From: Megalobrama amblycephala
Taxonomy: Eukaryota > Chordata > Actinopteri > Cypriniformes > Xenocyprididae
Direction of reading: 5' to 3'
Assembly (NCBI RefSeq): GCF_018812025.1
Contig: NC_063063.1
Span: 3,340,172-3,404,171 of the forward strand
DNA length: 64,000 nucleotides
Shown: positions 47,364 through 59,706 of the stretch, one piece after another
Position numbering within the stretch: the stretch's first letter is position 1
How the letters are laid out: each line of letters begins with the position of its first letter
The notes under the pieces: generated by a model
The model's input: the letters and a program-made list of their open reading frames with translations, nothing else
Database searches by the model: none
Told to the model about the DNA's origin: nothing
Program-made: the position numbers and the translations under genes

Positions 47364-47860
47364 TTAAAGGATTAGTTCACTTTCAAATTAAATTTTCCTG
47401 ATAATTTACTCACCTCCATGTCATCCAAGATGTTTATGTCTTTCTTTCCTCTGTCGAAAATAAATGAAGGTTTTTGATGAAAACATTCCAGGATTATTCT
47501 CCTTATAGTGGACTTCAATGGGCACCAAACGGTTGAAGGTCAAAATTACAGTTTCAGTGAAGCTTCAAAGGGCTTTAAACTATACCAGACGAGGAATAAG
47601 AGTCTTATCTAGTGAAACAATCAGTCATTTTCAAAAAAAAAAAAAAAGTAAATGTATATGCTTATATAAACAAATGATCGCCTTCCAAGTGCTTCCGCCA
47701 AAACCACACTTTCGTATTCTTCAAAAAGCTTACGCTGTATGTCCTACACCTTCCCTTTTCTACTTACGGAAAAGATGGAACTGGCGCTGCGTAGGACATA
47801 CAGTGTAAGCTTTTTGAAGAATACGAAAGTGTGGTTTTGGCAAAAAATGTGTGAAAAAAG
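47364..47860. repeat. Fold-back-family copy with an internal perfect hairpin
   Basis: It begins TTAAAGGATTAGTTCACTTT. Near its right side, GCCAAAACCACACTTTCGTA at about 47697 is mirrored by TACGAAAGTGTGGTTTTGGC ending near 47841, with roughly 50-bp arms including AAGCTTACGCTGTATGTCCT. A run of 14 A lies at 47634-47647. Confidence 0.75.
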
Positions 47861-48205
47861 TGACTAATTTTAGCCGCAGGTTCAGCATCTGTTTATAATG
47901 TAGGGGGCGGGACACTTTAGATTCTAGAGAGCATTTGATTGGATAGAAAATCTGATGAGAAGCTGAAGTGCAGAGTGATGTCATCAAAATCGTTGATCCA
48001 CATTGGCAGAAGTGAGAGACTGTAAGTTTTGAATGTTTCAAACAATCTTCTAAATATGAATTTTGTCATTGTTTTGGAGCACACTAGCTTATATATAACA
48101 AGTCTAACATATTCATACTAAAACCCTAAAAACTTCATTTTGACTACATAAACTGTAAAAGCATATACCTAATTTACTTGAACAAAACCTAAATTTGCTT
48201 TGTTA
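47861..48205. repeat. Interspersed repeat-like sequence
   Basis: GTAGGGGGCGGGACACTTTAG followed by GAAGCTGAAGTGCAGAGTG is a wording I associate with teleost repeats. Boundaries are unclear; no gene. Confidence 0.35.
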
Positions 48206-49960
48206 TTTAACCCAAAAAATAAACTTCTGTCATCATTTACACATCCTCATGTTGTTTCAAACCTATAAGACTTTCGTTCATCTTCAGAACACAAATGAAG
48301 ATCTTTTTAACCCTCTGGAGTCTGAGGCTGATTTGGGGCTTGGAGAAGTTTTGACATGCCCTGACATTTGTGCTTTTTTCAGTTGTTCATAAACATATAA
48401 ATGACAAAAGTGTCATTACACTGTATTCAGCACAAACTAGGCTACAATAATATGTGAGGAACATGTATGTACATGTTTGTAGTTTTGAAGGAATAATGTT
48501 TATGCGTGGTTATTGAAAAAACAAAAAAGTCACTGAAATAAGGCCAAAAAAAAGTATATTAAATCTGTGTTCACAAGACTTCTGGGTATTTGAGGTTGTA
48601 GACTAGAGTTTTTGCTTCAGAATTATGTAAAAATTATGCTGCCTACTCCTTCATATAAAACAATATATTGATTTAGTTTTTGTAAGACACTTTTTGTCAA
48701 GAAACACAGTATGCGTGGAGGCGTGAATCTGCATGAATAATGGGCCATTTACACCTGAGAAGACAAAAGAATCACATAATAATGAGCTGAAATGACTTGC
48801 ATATTAATGAGGCCTTTCAGTCAGGTAGGCTGTGAAAAAAAACCCTCTGTAATAATGTCTCAGCTCATCATAAACAGCAATACTGTGAAATATTATTACA
48901 ATTTAAAATAATGGTATTCTATTATATTCTTTAAAATATAATGTATTTCTGTGATGCAAAGTGTCTGAACAATTATGTTACCTCTATGGCATTTCATATA
49001 GGCTTTTAGGTTAAAAGCATGCACATTTGGAGAAATATTGATGGATTCTTATATGTTTATGTCAATTTTCTATACAGAGGAGTAATATTTATTCTATATT
49101 TATTCTCATTACTATGAGTGCTGGATACTGTGTTTTCAATTCATACTTGCAGCCGGAGGGCGCTCTGTACACCTTTAGGCCACAAATTCATATAAAGAAG
49201 AAAAGGAACTAGGAACTAACGGCATGTCTTCTAGAGATCGCTAACCATGGCTTTAACATCCAAATAAACACTTTTCAAGACAATAAATACACGATTGAGA
49301 CGATGACTGCATGTATTGCCTCTGAATTTGCGTCTGAATAGCGCTGGCTCCGTGGGCGTGGCCGCATTAGCGGGTAATGAGCTGAATCTCGGACTTCTGA
49401 CATTACTCTCTTTTCATACAGATTACATAAACACAGAATGTTTGTTTTCGATTTGACTTGCACGATTTAAAACATGACATTTCAACGTTTCTTTAGACAT
49501 AAGTGTCATTTTTTTTGTCATTAGTATTCATAAGTTACAGTTCATTTTCTGAGAGCTATCAGATTGGACTTCGTTCAGAGGGAGAGGAGAGATCACGCAT
49601 CATGTTAGTTTTCTTTATTTTACAAAATGCACAACATTGTGTTTTTACTCTGAGTGTACACAAATAAAAGAAGACATTCTATAGTTTCAATTGATATATT
49701 ACTTATGTCTCTATGACAAGAAATGACGGAGTATTTTAAGTCTGTTAAACGCCGGCGCGTTTTCGGACCTCAGAGAGTTAATGAAATCTGAGTGATTTCT
49801 GTCCCTCCATTGACAGTCCACACAACTACCACTTTGATGCTTCAAAAAGTTCATAAAGAGATTGTAAAACTAATCCACATGAATTAAGCAGTTTAGTCCA
49901 AATTTTCTGAAGAGACTTGATTGCTTTATATGATTAACAGATTAAATTTAAGCTTCCCTT
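48206..49960. repeat. Fold-back-family copy interrupted by a piggyBac-like element
   Basis: The outer parts (48206-48306 and 49782-49960) together read as one family member: AACACAAATGAAGATCTTTT before the insertion and TGAAATCTGAGTGATTTCTG after. The uninterrupted relative at 22484 reads AAGATATTTTTGATGAAATC across the same point. Confidence 0.75.
48307..49781. mobile_element. piggyBac-like TTAA element, copy 2 (1.47 kb)
   Basis: TTAA is exact on both sides (48307-48310 and 49778-49781). The ends TTAACCCTCTGGAGTCTGAG and (inverse) TTAACTCTCTGAGGTCCGAA match copy 1. The host repeat rejoins cleanly with a single TTAA, which supports TTAA as the true target. A 62-codon minus-strand frame at 49275-49463 corresponds to the one in copy 1. 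Confidence 0.88.
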
Positions 49961-50345
49961 TCGAAGGGAACTTCAACTCTGCGTTTACCGCTTTTGGGGA
50001 ACGTCACTCGTGAACCAATGTCCGAAAGCTAAGAATCAAACCACTCCAATTATGATGTCGCTGGGCAAGCATAAATGACATTAAACCCATGGTGTTTTGT
50101 ATCTAATAAGCACTAATTCTTAAAGTCTGCATGAAATGGAAGATCCGATAGTCTTTTCTTCCTTATTGTGCCATACATCTGAGTGAAATGGCTTCTGGAA
50201 CAAGAACAAATGTAGGGCGGGGCTTGATTTTATCTTTGGGGAATTGATTGGATGGTTTGCTATTGGCAAATCTCATGTGATTGACAGGTTGCCCCGCCCT
50301 CGTCATCAGAGAAGAGAAGAGAAGAGAAGAGATGATGCTGCAAGT
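49961..50345. repeat. Interspersed repeat-like sequence
   Basis: The palindrome CTTCCCTTTCGAAGGGAAC at the start and GGGCGGGGCTTGATTTTATC near 50215 are typical of teleost repeats. An AGAGA run lies at 50309-50332. No gene. Confidence 0.45.
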
Positions 50346-51896
50346 TATTTTGGTTCAAGATTAAGAGGAACATGAATTTAAAACAAGAATGATGTGCATT
50401 GATAAATCATTTATGATACTGCAAAATTCCATAAACAAATAGGTACATTTTGATTTCACAGTTTATGAATATCTTCACCTTTGCCTGTCACTTTTGCTCT
50501 GATTTTGCACATTCCTACTCCTTTTTGTGTCCAGTATGCATCAGTCGTTCGGTGAGCCTGCCGTCTGAGATTAATAACAGTTTGGCTGTTGATTGCAGTG
50601 TTACTGACTGGTCGGTTGTTACTCTGTTTTCTTCTCACATGAACACAGGCTTAATGGAGTGCTCTATTTCATGCTATGAGTCACCTCAGGTCAGAGGTCA
50701 AGCTTTGGCTCATTTAACAGCGTTCATGTGTGTAGTGAACTCAATCATGCATCTGTGATATGAAGCATTAGCCGTAGGTCTGCCTGACCCAATCTCACCC
50801 TGTTTATTTGAAATATGTTCAGAGCTCAGAATTCTGGATTTGCAAAACAATAATCTATCTATCATCCATCTACACAAATTCAAATTTAATTTAATATCAT
50901 TTTTTGTATTTAATTTATATAACCAATTATATTACCACATTGCATATTGTTCTTCTGAAGAAAAGTGGAAAAACAACAACAACAAAAAAAAAAAACATGA
51001 GAGAGCAGCAGCAATGAACATGATTGGACACTAAAATCCTGTTTGTTTTCTTCTCAGGCGCATATATTTACATATTTACATAACTGTGAGGAAAATGTTC
51101 CAATCAGTGTTGCTGTGGGGCTTGATCTCCTTTGAATCCTGTAATTGTCTCTCTTTATTATTTCTGTCTTTTGAATGCCACCTGTTCAAATCAGTGCTCA
51201 ATAACTGTGCAGTGACCAGAGTCTCTGCCAAGACCCTTAGCCAGTGCTTTCAACCAGATGTTGTAAAGGCTGATAATTCACAAACCAGTGCTGATATTCC
51301 TGAATATATTTGCATGAATATGCCACCATGGATGCATATAAAGGCAGGAACAGCAAAACATTGAAACATTAAAAAAAACATTTTTTTTTTTTTTAATAAC
51401 TGCTGTACGATTTGCTTTGTGGCCAATTTTCCTCTCTTTCTTGATTTTTCTTTTTGACGACTTTGAACAAATCGTCCATCTGGGCTCAGCTGCACTCCCT
51501 CATACAGTGACTCCAAATTGCCTCACTACCCAGTTAGAACGAAATTGTCTTCATTCTCTCCCTATTGCGAGCTGATAGCATTTACTTTGTCTTGAGGAGT
51601 CTATCAAAGAGCTTTTTTTGAAATGACACATGACATGCTCTTGAGATGTGGTTGATTTTTGGAGTAGTTTGTCAGGCACTGCTTGATCTGTACACTTATG
51701 ACCATCTTAATGTGGAAAGGTCAGGCAGGTCTATAGGAATGACACATATTGCAGCTATATTTAACATATGTCTATATATTTAACATGTCCTATATAGTAG
51801 GATGTAAGATGAGGTAAGAGCCTTTTTTAAATCTTTAAATTTCCTCTTGATTTTCTCATAGATATCACCATATATCATCTCAACACCTTTAGAGAT
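50346..51896. other. Intron sequence without recognised gene
   Basis: Overlapping short frames on both strands (50450-50760 and 51086-51516) have no protein-like features. No exon was recognised. Confidence 0.4.
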
Positions 51897-54745
51897 GCAA
51901 TTGTGAGTTATAAAGTCTGAATTGCGAGATATAAAGTCAGAATTTCGAGATATAGTCAGAATTGCGAGATATAAAGTCTGAATTGCGAGATATAAAGTCA
52001 GAATTGTGAGTTATAAAGTCAGAATTGCGAGATATAAAGTCAGAATTGCGAGATATAAAGTCAGAATTGCGAGATATAAAGTCTGAATTGCGAGATATAA
52101 AGTCAGAATTGCGAGTTATAAAGTCTGAATTGCGAGATATAAAGTCAGAATTGCGAGTTATAAAGTCTGAATTGCGAGATGTAAAGTCACAATTGCGAGT
52201 TATAAAGTCTGAATTGCGAGATATAGTCAGAATTGCGAGATATAAAGTCTGAATTGCGAGATGTAAAGTCACAATTGCGAGTTGTAAAGTCTGAATTGCG
52301 AGATATAGCCAGAATTGCGAGATATAAAGTCAGAATTGTGAGATGTAAAGTCAGAATTGCGAGATATAAAGTCACAATTGCGAGTTATAAAGTCTGAATT
52401 GCTAGATATATAGTCACAATTGCGAGTTATAAAGTCTGAATTGCGAGATATAGTCAGAATTGCGAGATATAAAGTCGGAATTGCGAGATATAGTCAGAAT
52501 TGCGAGATATAAAGTCTGAATTGTGAGATATAAAGTCACAATTGCGAGTTATAAAGTCTGAATTGCGAGATATAGTCGGAATTGCGAGATATAAAGTCGG
52601 AATTGCGAGATATAGTCGGAATTGCGAGATATAGTCGGAATTGCGAGATATAAAGTCGGAATTGCGAGATATAGTCGGAATTGCGAGATATAAAGTCGGA
52701 ATTGCGAGATATAAAGTCACAATTGCGAGTTATAAAGTCTGAATTGCGAGAGATAGTCAGAATTGCGAGATATAAAGTCGGAATTGCGAGATATAGTCGG
52801 AATTGCGAGATATAAAGTCGGAATTGCGAGATATAAAGTCAGAATTGCGAGTTATAGTCTGAATTGCGAGATATAGTCTGAATTGCGAGATATAAAGTCA
52901 CAATTGCGAGTTATAAAGTCTGAATTGCGAGATATAGTCGGAATTGCGAGATATAGTCGGAATTGCGAGATATAGTCAGAATTGCGAGATATAAAGTCTG
53001 AATTGCGAGATATAAAGTCACAAATTCGAGTTATAAAGTCGGAATTGCGAGATATAGTCGGAATTGCGAGATATAAAGTCTGAATTGCGAGATATAAAGT
53101 CAGAATTGCGAGTTATAAAGTCTGAATTGCGAGATGTAAAGTCTGAATTGCGAGATGTAAAGTCAGAATTGCGAGATGTAAAGTCACAATTGCGAGATGT
53201 AAAGTCACAATTGCGAGTTATAAAGTCTGAATTGCGAGATGTAAAGTCACAATTGCGAGTTATAAAGTCTGAATTGCGAGATATAGTCAGAATTGCGAGA
53301 TATAAAGTCTGAATTGCGAGATGTAAAGTCACAATTGCGAGTTGTAAAGTCTGAATTGCGAGATATAGCCAGAATTGCGAGATATAAAGTCAGAATTGCG
53401 AGATGTAAAGTCAGAATTGCGAGATATAAAGTCACAATTGCGAGTTATAAAGTCTGAATTGCTAGATATATAGTCACAATTGCGAGTTATAAAGTGAATT
53501 GCGAGATATAAAGTCACAATTGCGAGTTATAAAGTCTGAATTGCGAGATATAGTCAGAATTGCGAGATATAAAGTCGGAATTGCGAGATATAGTCAGAAT
53601 TGCGAGATATAAAGTCTGAATTGTGAGATATAAAGTCACAATTGCGAGTTATAAAGTCTGAATTGCGAGATATAGTCAGAATTGCGAGATATAAAGTCGG
53701 AATTGCGAGATATAGTCAGAATTGCGAGATATAAAGTCTGAATTGTGAGATATAAAGTCACAATTGCGAGTTATAAAGTCTGAATTGCGAGATATAGTCG
53801 GAATTGCGAGATATAAAGTCGGAATTGCGAGATATAGTCGGAATTGCGAGATATAGTCGGAATTGCGAGATATAAAGTCGGAATTGCGAGATATAGTCGG
53901 AATTGCGAGATATAAAGTCGGAATTGCGAGATATAAAGTCACAATTGCGAGTTATAAAGTCAGAATTGCGAGATATAAAGTCGGAATTGCGAGATATAGT
54001 CGGAATTGCGAGATATAAAGTCGGAATTGCGAGATATAAAGTCAGAATTGCGAGTTATAGTCTGAATTGCGAGATATAGTCAGAATTGCGAGATATAAAG
54101 TCTGAATTGCGAGATATAGTCGGAATTGCGAGATATAGTCGGAATTGCGAGATATAGTCAGAATTGCGAGATATAAAGTCTGAATTGCCAGATATAAAGT
54201 CACAAATTCGAGTTATAAAGTCGGAATTGCGAGATATAGTCGGAATTGCGAGATATAAAGTCTGAATTGCGAGATATAAAGTCAGAATTGCGAGTTATAA
54301 AGTCTGAATTGCGAGATGTAAAGTCTGAATTGCGAGATGTAAAGTCAGAATTGCGAGATGTAAAGTCACAATTGCGAGATGTAAAGTCACAATTGCGAGT
54401 TATAAAGTCTGAATTGCGAGATATAAAGTCAGAATTGCAAGTTATAAAACCAGAATTGCGAGATGTAAACTCACAATTGCGAGTTATAAAGTCTGAATTG
54501 CGAGATATAAAGTCACAATTGCGAGTTATAAAGTCAGAATTGCGAGATGTAAAGTCAGAATGGCAAGTTATAAAGTATGAATTCCGAGATGTAAAGTCAG
54601 AATTGCAAGTTATAAAGTCTGAATTCCGAGATGTAAAGTCAGAATTGCAAGTTTATAAAGTCTGAATTGCGAGATGTAAAGTCAGAATTGCAAGTTATAA
54701 AGTCAGGATTGTGAGATGGAAACTCATGATTGCGAGATATAAACT
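51897..54745 (+). repeat. 2.8-kb minisatellite of GAATTGCGAGATATAAAGTCA units
   Basis: More than 130 copies of a 21-bp unit, with 19-bp variants lacking AA (ATATAGTC) and substitutions at fixed sites (ATATA/GTTATA/ATGTA; TCTG/TCAG/TCAC/TCGG). Private variants such as GATATAGCCAG (52302 and 53362) and GCTAGATATATAGTCAC (52401 and 53461) recur exactly 1060 bp apart. A 267-bp stretch at 52454-52720 recurs at 53676-53942, and CACAAATTCGAG recurs about 1182 bp apart (near 53019 and 54201). So whole kilobase blocks were duplicated. Long open frames (RDIKSEL or ISRNSDF repeats) follow from the 21-bp period. Confidence 0.96.
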
Positions 54746-54900
54746 CACAATTCACAAAGTTTTTTTTCCCTCAGATTTGGACTTTATAACATGCAATTGC
54801 AACATTATATCACGCAATTCTGAGGAAAAAAAAATCTGAATTGTGAGATTCACAATTATCCTTTTTTTTATTTTATTATTCCTTAGTGGAAACAAACTTC
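54746..54900. repeat. Right margin of the minisatellite, with inverted remnants
   Basis: TTTTTTTTCCCTCAGATTTG and CGCAATTCTGAGGAAAAAAA face each other, and the ATTGTGAGATTCACAATTAT inversion follows, suggesting the array sits inside a larger element. The left margin has no matching end that I can see. Confidence 0.45.
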
Positions 54901-57369
54901 CATTCTCATCTTATATATTTGTACATGCTCTCTAAATATGTAACAATTTAAAAGGCAATGTAAACTGTTCTTAAAAGGGGCGTCTTCCTCAGTATTTCTC
55001 TATATTTCCCATCGAGCTTTAAATTAAATGGTTGTTTACACGATGTTATATTTTCAATCACAGATGTCTGAAGGTGGATTTGCTGTTTTCTTTTTGTACA
55101 CTTCACTGTCTCAGTATTCTCAGTATGACAATTTGAATAATGAAAGACTTGAAGGAGTCTAATTATGCAGATTGTTAAGACTGCCAATATGAAAGCCCTT
55201 TTCATGTCGTGTATCAATAATCAGCGACTTCAAACTGCATTCAGCACATCTGTAATCTTGAAAAGTAGAGGTTGGATCTTATATTTATTCCATTCCTCCT
55301 CAGTTGCTTTCAATTCCAGTGGGCTTCTGAAAGAAGGGCCTGCAGGAACGGGTTTTAATGGGTCAGAGTTTGTGTCTCGAGCCGTATAGCTGCAACATGT
55401 TCTCTCCACAGGTGGTAGAGCAAGAGTAGATTTGTGTAGGAGCTTGTCCTAAATCTGAAGTGGTGGTCATGGTGCTCATAATCAGCATTGGAGACATCTG
55501 TTCATCTTCGCGTTTCATGTGCCATTGTCGGTTGCAGTCTTTGTGTAGATTCGAGGAATGATATCTGGGTCATATGTCTCCACGGTCACCAAATCCATTA
55601 GAACTCCCTCCATATCTGAGAAATCTGTATCTTCAGTGGGGTGCTCCATTTTGAAATGAGGGTGGACTCAAAAATAGATGGTGAAATAGATTTTTAAGGT
55701 TGAGAGGAAGCTTGAAAGGAGATGGGAACAGGTGGACAGCATGTCCAATTTGAGAATGGAAATTTGATATGGCGAGATTGAGATTTGTTGGTCTTGAAAG
55801 AGAAGATGGCTGGGAGGTTAATGTTGGGCCTCATCTCTTTGATGAGATATCTTGAAGATTTGGCAAGTAGCTTTCTCAGATCAGGTCAAAATGTTCTCCT
55901 CCACCTCTCGGTCCATAATTCACTCGGTGTTGGATGATTCCTAAGGTCTTATACCCACGTTAGGACACCATGATGGTGTTAAAATTATGGATCGAGACTT
56001 CAGATGAGCTTTCTTTTCCAAGTCATTGCTTATAAATTAGGCTGAATCTCATAGGAACGTTATTTTTTTTGTTTTTGGGATGAAATTTGAGCTATTTTGG
56101 GGAGATTCACCCATAAATGTAATGGGGTCCAAAGGTTGAATTGGAATTCTGGGATTCAACATCTTAATTTAAACTTTAAAAAAAAGTTTTTGGATATAGT
56201 TTAAGAAAATGAATAAGAAATTGTGATATTGAAATGATGGACATAATGAGCCAATTTGTGACATTTACTTCAATTTAAAGCCGAAATGCTCTTTGGATTG
56301 GATTTTCAGAAAATTCTCAAATCATGATGGATAACATGATCATCATTCAGATTATGCTGCTAACACTATTTTTAGATTGAGAAAGAAATAAAATTGGGAA
56401 TGGAAGCATTGTTACTGGTTGTCTCAGAAAATGGTAGCACCTTTAACTTTTATCTGTCAGTGATAATTTCTAATAAATATTCTGAACACCAGTAATGATC
56501 CATAACAATATAAATTCCGTTTCCCACTCATAAGTCACACACTAATCTGAGCTCATATGCCTCTGCACATCTGTCAGTGTTCTCGGATCCCAGCTGTGGA
56601 GTCTCACTAATCAAGCAGATCTCATTATGCACACTTAATGAATGAGGCTTTGAGCTGATTGGAGCAAGACATTGTGATGAGCCATTACACTCCAATCTGT
56701 ATGTACATGTTGAAGTGGATGGATGTGCATGAAGTGTTTCTGTAAACAGTTGATAACACATCACTAGTTTTATGTCCTCAAAGAGTGACTTCTGACTCTT
56801 TTCTTATCTTTTTTTGGGCTTGAGAAATCTCAGTTCGCACACACATGCACTTTGCTACTGTGCTCTTTCAATCATTGACAGCGCTCATCTAGTCATCCAG
56901 CTGTCTCTAAGCTTGCTTTCTTCACACTAGAGTGAGAATGGATTTTCAAGTGATGTGGTCCTGATGCTTTGGGGGGAAAAAGTTTTTCCTGTAACCATCC
57001 CAAAAGAAAAAGCAAAAGTCTATCAGTCAACACTGTCTAATGTAAAAGTCTAAAAGGTTAAAAGGGTTGTTTATTTACATAGTTATTCTTTGCTTGCACT
57101 AAACATAGTCAAAGAGTCATAATTGTGTTAATTTCTTCATCCTAAATGTTCTGAAATTTCTTTTCTACGCCTGAAATGTCTAGTTACCCCAAAAGTATTT
57201 AGACACACTTAAAATTTAATCAATTATGTTTTGATTAAACCAATATTGCATGGATGCTATTGTACTGGATTTCAGTTAATATCAGATTAATACTGAGAAA
57301 TTTACATTTTGCACACAACATTGGCAGTTATTTTGTGTTTTTATGCTCCTCTAGGCATTTCATGTCTGA
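54901..57369. other. Intron sequence without recognised gene
   Basis: Mostly non-repetitive. It contains the short frame at 55515-55649. Other frames are short and no splice-supported exon was recognised. Confidence 0.4.
55515..55649 (-). other. Short open frame with a strong start context (possible small ORF or decayed exon)
   Basis: On the minus strand, an ATG in the context AAAATGG (A at -3, G at +4) opens 44 codons. They begin MEHPTEDTDFSDMEGVLMDL and end before a TGA. The composition is acidic and protein-like, and it is not in a repeat I can name. No splice donor was seen inside it, and the surrounding frames are broken by stops. It may be a chance frame, part of a lncRNA, or a remnant. 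No function is assigned. Confidence 0.15.
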
Positions 57370-57828
57370 ATAACTGTTGTTGAATTAATCATTTGATTGA
57401 ATCGTTTACTGACTCATAAAGACAGCTTCTCATTTCTTTCCTAATTGAATCAGTGTTGTTGAATGATTTTTTGAGTGAATGATTCAATGGCTCAATCATA
57501 AAGACAGTCACTTGTTTCTTTCCTAAATTAATCAGTTTTTGAACTAATCATTCGAGTGAATAATTCACTGACTAGCTTAGAAAGACAGCTTCTTGTTTCT
57601 TTCCTGAATGAAACTGTGTACTTGAATAAATTGTTTGATTCATTTATTCACTGGCTCGCTCATAAAAACAGTCACTTGTTTCATTCCTGAATGTATCAGT
57701 GTTTTTGAACAAATCATTTGAGTGAATGATTCAGTGACTCTCTCAAAGATTCACTTGTTTCTTTCATAAATGATTCAGTGATTTTGAACAAATCATTTGA
57801 GTGAATGATTCAATGACACACTCATAAA

Positions 57829-58257
57829 GGCTACATCCAAAATCTTGTTGCGAATTAACGAATGACTTTGCAGGCACAAAATTGATTCTTATGATCTTAC
57901 AACAAAACAGATCAAGCTTTGGTGAAAACTAAGCAAATATTTAATTACTTCAATACTAATTTGACATGACATCGAAAGTGGAAAACGTTGGTCAAAAGCA
58001 TACATTTACACAAAAACTGACCACCAACCACAACTTTCAGATGCCAACCTTTTTTTTTTTTAGCTCAACTGTCACCGAAGGGAAAGCATAGGATTATGGG
58101 ATATCAAAGGCAGTGAAGGATACATGTATGCTGCCTTCAAAAATTGATCAGATGTATCTCTGGAGACTGGAAGTGAAGCTAACATTGGATTCACACATGC
58201 CTTGATACTTGGAATGAATCCTCCGAAGGCAGCATTTTTAAGCTTTTGGATGCAGCC
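57829..58257. mobile_element. MITE with GGCTACATCCAAAA ends, 429 bp
   Basis: The left GGCTACATCCAAAATC mirrors the right end (reverse complement GGCTGCATCCAAAAGC). It interrupts a unit of the surrounding repeat (CTCATAAA / AAAGAGTCATTG). Non-coding. Confidence 0.75.
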
Positions 58258-58341
58258 AAAGAGTCATTGTTTTGTTCCTAAATGAATCTGTATTTTTGAG
58301 TGGATCATTTGAGTGAATGATTCAGTGATGCACTCATTCCC

Positions 58342-58562
58342 CTGGTTTCTGGTTTCACAGACCAGGCTTAAGCTAGTCCTAGACTAAAATGCATGTTTGA
58401 GCTGCTTTAACTGAAAGCAACTTGTACTGACATATCTTAAAATATTACATTGTGTTATTGTTTTTTTCATTATGTGTACATTTATAAAACCTACTTAAAT
58501 ACCCTAACTGAACTAAGGCCTATTCCTGGCTTAGGCTAAGCTTTGTTTGTGAAACCGGGCCA
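58342..58562. mobile_element. Short MITE with GGTTTCACA ends, 221 bp
   Basis: CTGGTTTCACAGACCAGGCT at the left mirrors CTTTGTTTGTGAAACCGGGC at the right. GCTTAAGCTAG and GGCTTAGGCTAAGC are also inverted. Non-coding, and it lies inside the degenerate repeat. Confidence 0.72.
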
Positions 58563-58740
58563 TAAAGATTAACTTGATTTGTTCCTGAATAAATCAAAGT
58601 TTTTTAAAAGACCTTTTGAATAAATGATTCAATGACTCGTTCATGAAGGCATTGTTTTGTTCCTGAGTGAATCAGTGCTTTTGAACAAATTGGTTGAATG
58701 AAAGAAACAATGAATCACTCATAAAGACAGCCATTTGTCG

Positions 58741-59706
58741 CCACCTACTAGTGTTTCGACGTAACTTATAGCATGCAATGACTTTTAACCAGCTAGTCGA
58801 CGATTTTAGTGTATGTATGAGGTCAGTCCTCTTCAAGTTCACATCAGAGTCAGCGCAGGTGTAGAGAATCACATTAACTATCAATGTGATCCAATAACGT
58901 CTGAAATTTTCCTAATACTTTTGGGGGATGGCCACTGAGAGTAGGTTTACATAGTATATGCAACTTGTTTATTCCAAATAATCAATGAAAATGTAATTTT
59001 TTTCACAATTCGTAAAATCCTTTAAGAAGAACACTTAACCAAAGGGTTAACAACAAGGGTGTTCATTGGTCCAGTGGGAGCGTCCTGCACATGTCATCTG
59101 GTGTATAGTGTACTGATAAGAGCGGTCAGTGATGATATATCCCTGTGTATCCTTCCTCCATAAATTCTGCTAACGGCTTGCTCATTTGGATTGATTCGTA
59201 CGTCAGCGCTCGTAACTTACCCACAAACAAAGGACAGATGATGACAAACATGATGCATTTCTTGCGTGCTGCCACCCATGCACAGACGCGCTGTCTGTGA
59301 TTAAACGGAGCAATCATTTTGTGACGCCGCTTGTTCCAGTAAAATACTGGACATTCAGCTTCTATGTGTTTTTCCCTGTGTGGGTTTCACAAGCTTGTTT
59401 CTTCATAACTATCAGTCGATATGATATTGAACATATATATTAGTCAAGAGGAAAATGTGATGTGTTTAGAAAACAGAAGACACTGCTTGCACATGTTATT
59501 TCAACAATAAAGTATGATTTTGTTTGAGAACTCTGTGTGCATTTCATTTGACAATGCAATCATAATGCAATAAATGGTCTGAGATTGTGAGGACATTAGA
59601 TAAGAGTAATAAATTGCAGGTATATAATCAGACTCTCATGTCTCACATGCATAGACAAACTTGAGGGTTATGTAGACCAGAGTTTGAAGATTTATTATGC
59701 TATTTT
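58741..59706. other. Intron sequence without recognised gene
   Basis: No exon or named repeat was recognised. Confidence 0.4.

Larger units (their letters stand above)
57370..58740. repeat. Degenerate longer-period repeat with GAATGATTCA words, hosting two MITEs
   Basis: Units of roughly 80-100 bp combine CACTTGTTTCTTTCCT, GAATCAGTG, TTTTGAACAAATCATTTG and GTGAATGATTCA. They occur about six times before 57828 and about three times after 58258. Divergence is high, so the array is old. Confidence 0.75.

Noticed and set aside
50450..50758. 102-codon plus-strand frame
   Set aside because: Cysteine- and serine-rich with no domain and no splice support; it is overlapped by an antisense frame.
51937..54665. 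CRISPR-like array
   Set aside because: Units of 19-21 bp follow directly with no unique spacers, and the setting is a vertebrate intron, so it is a minisatellite.
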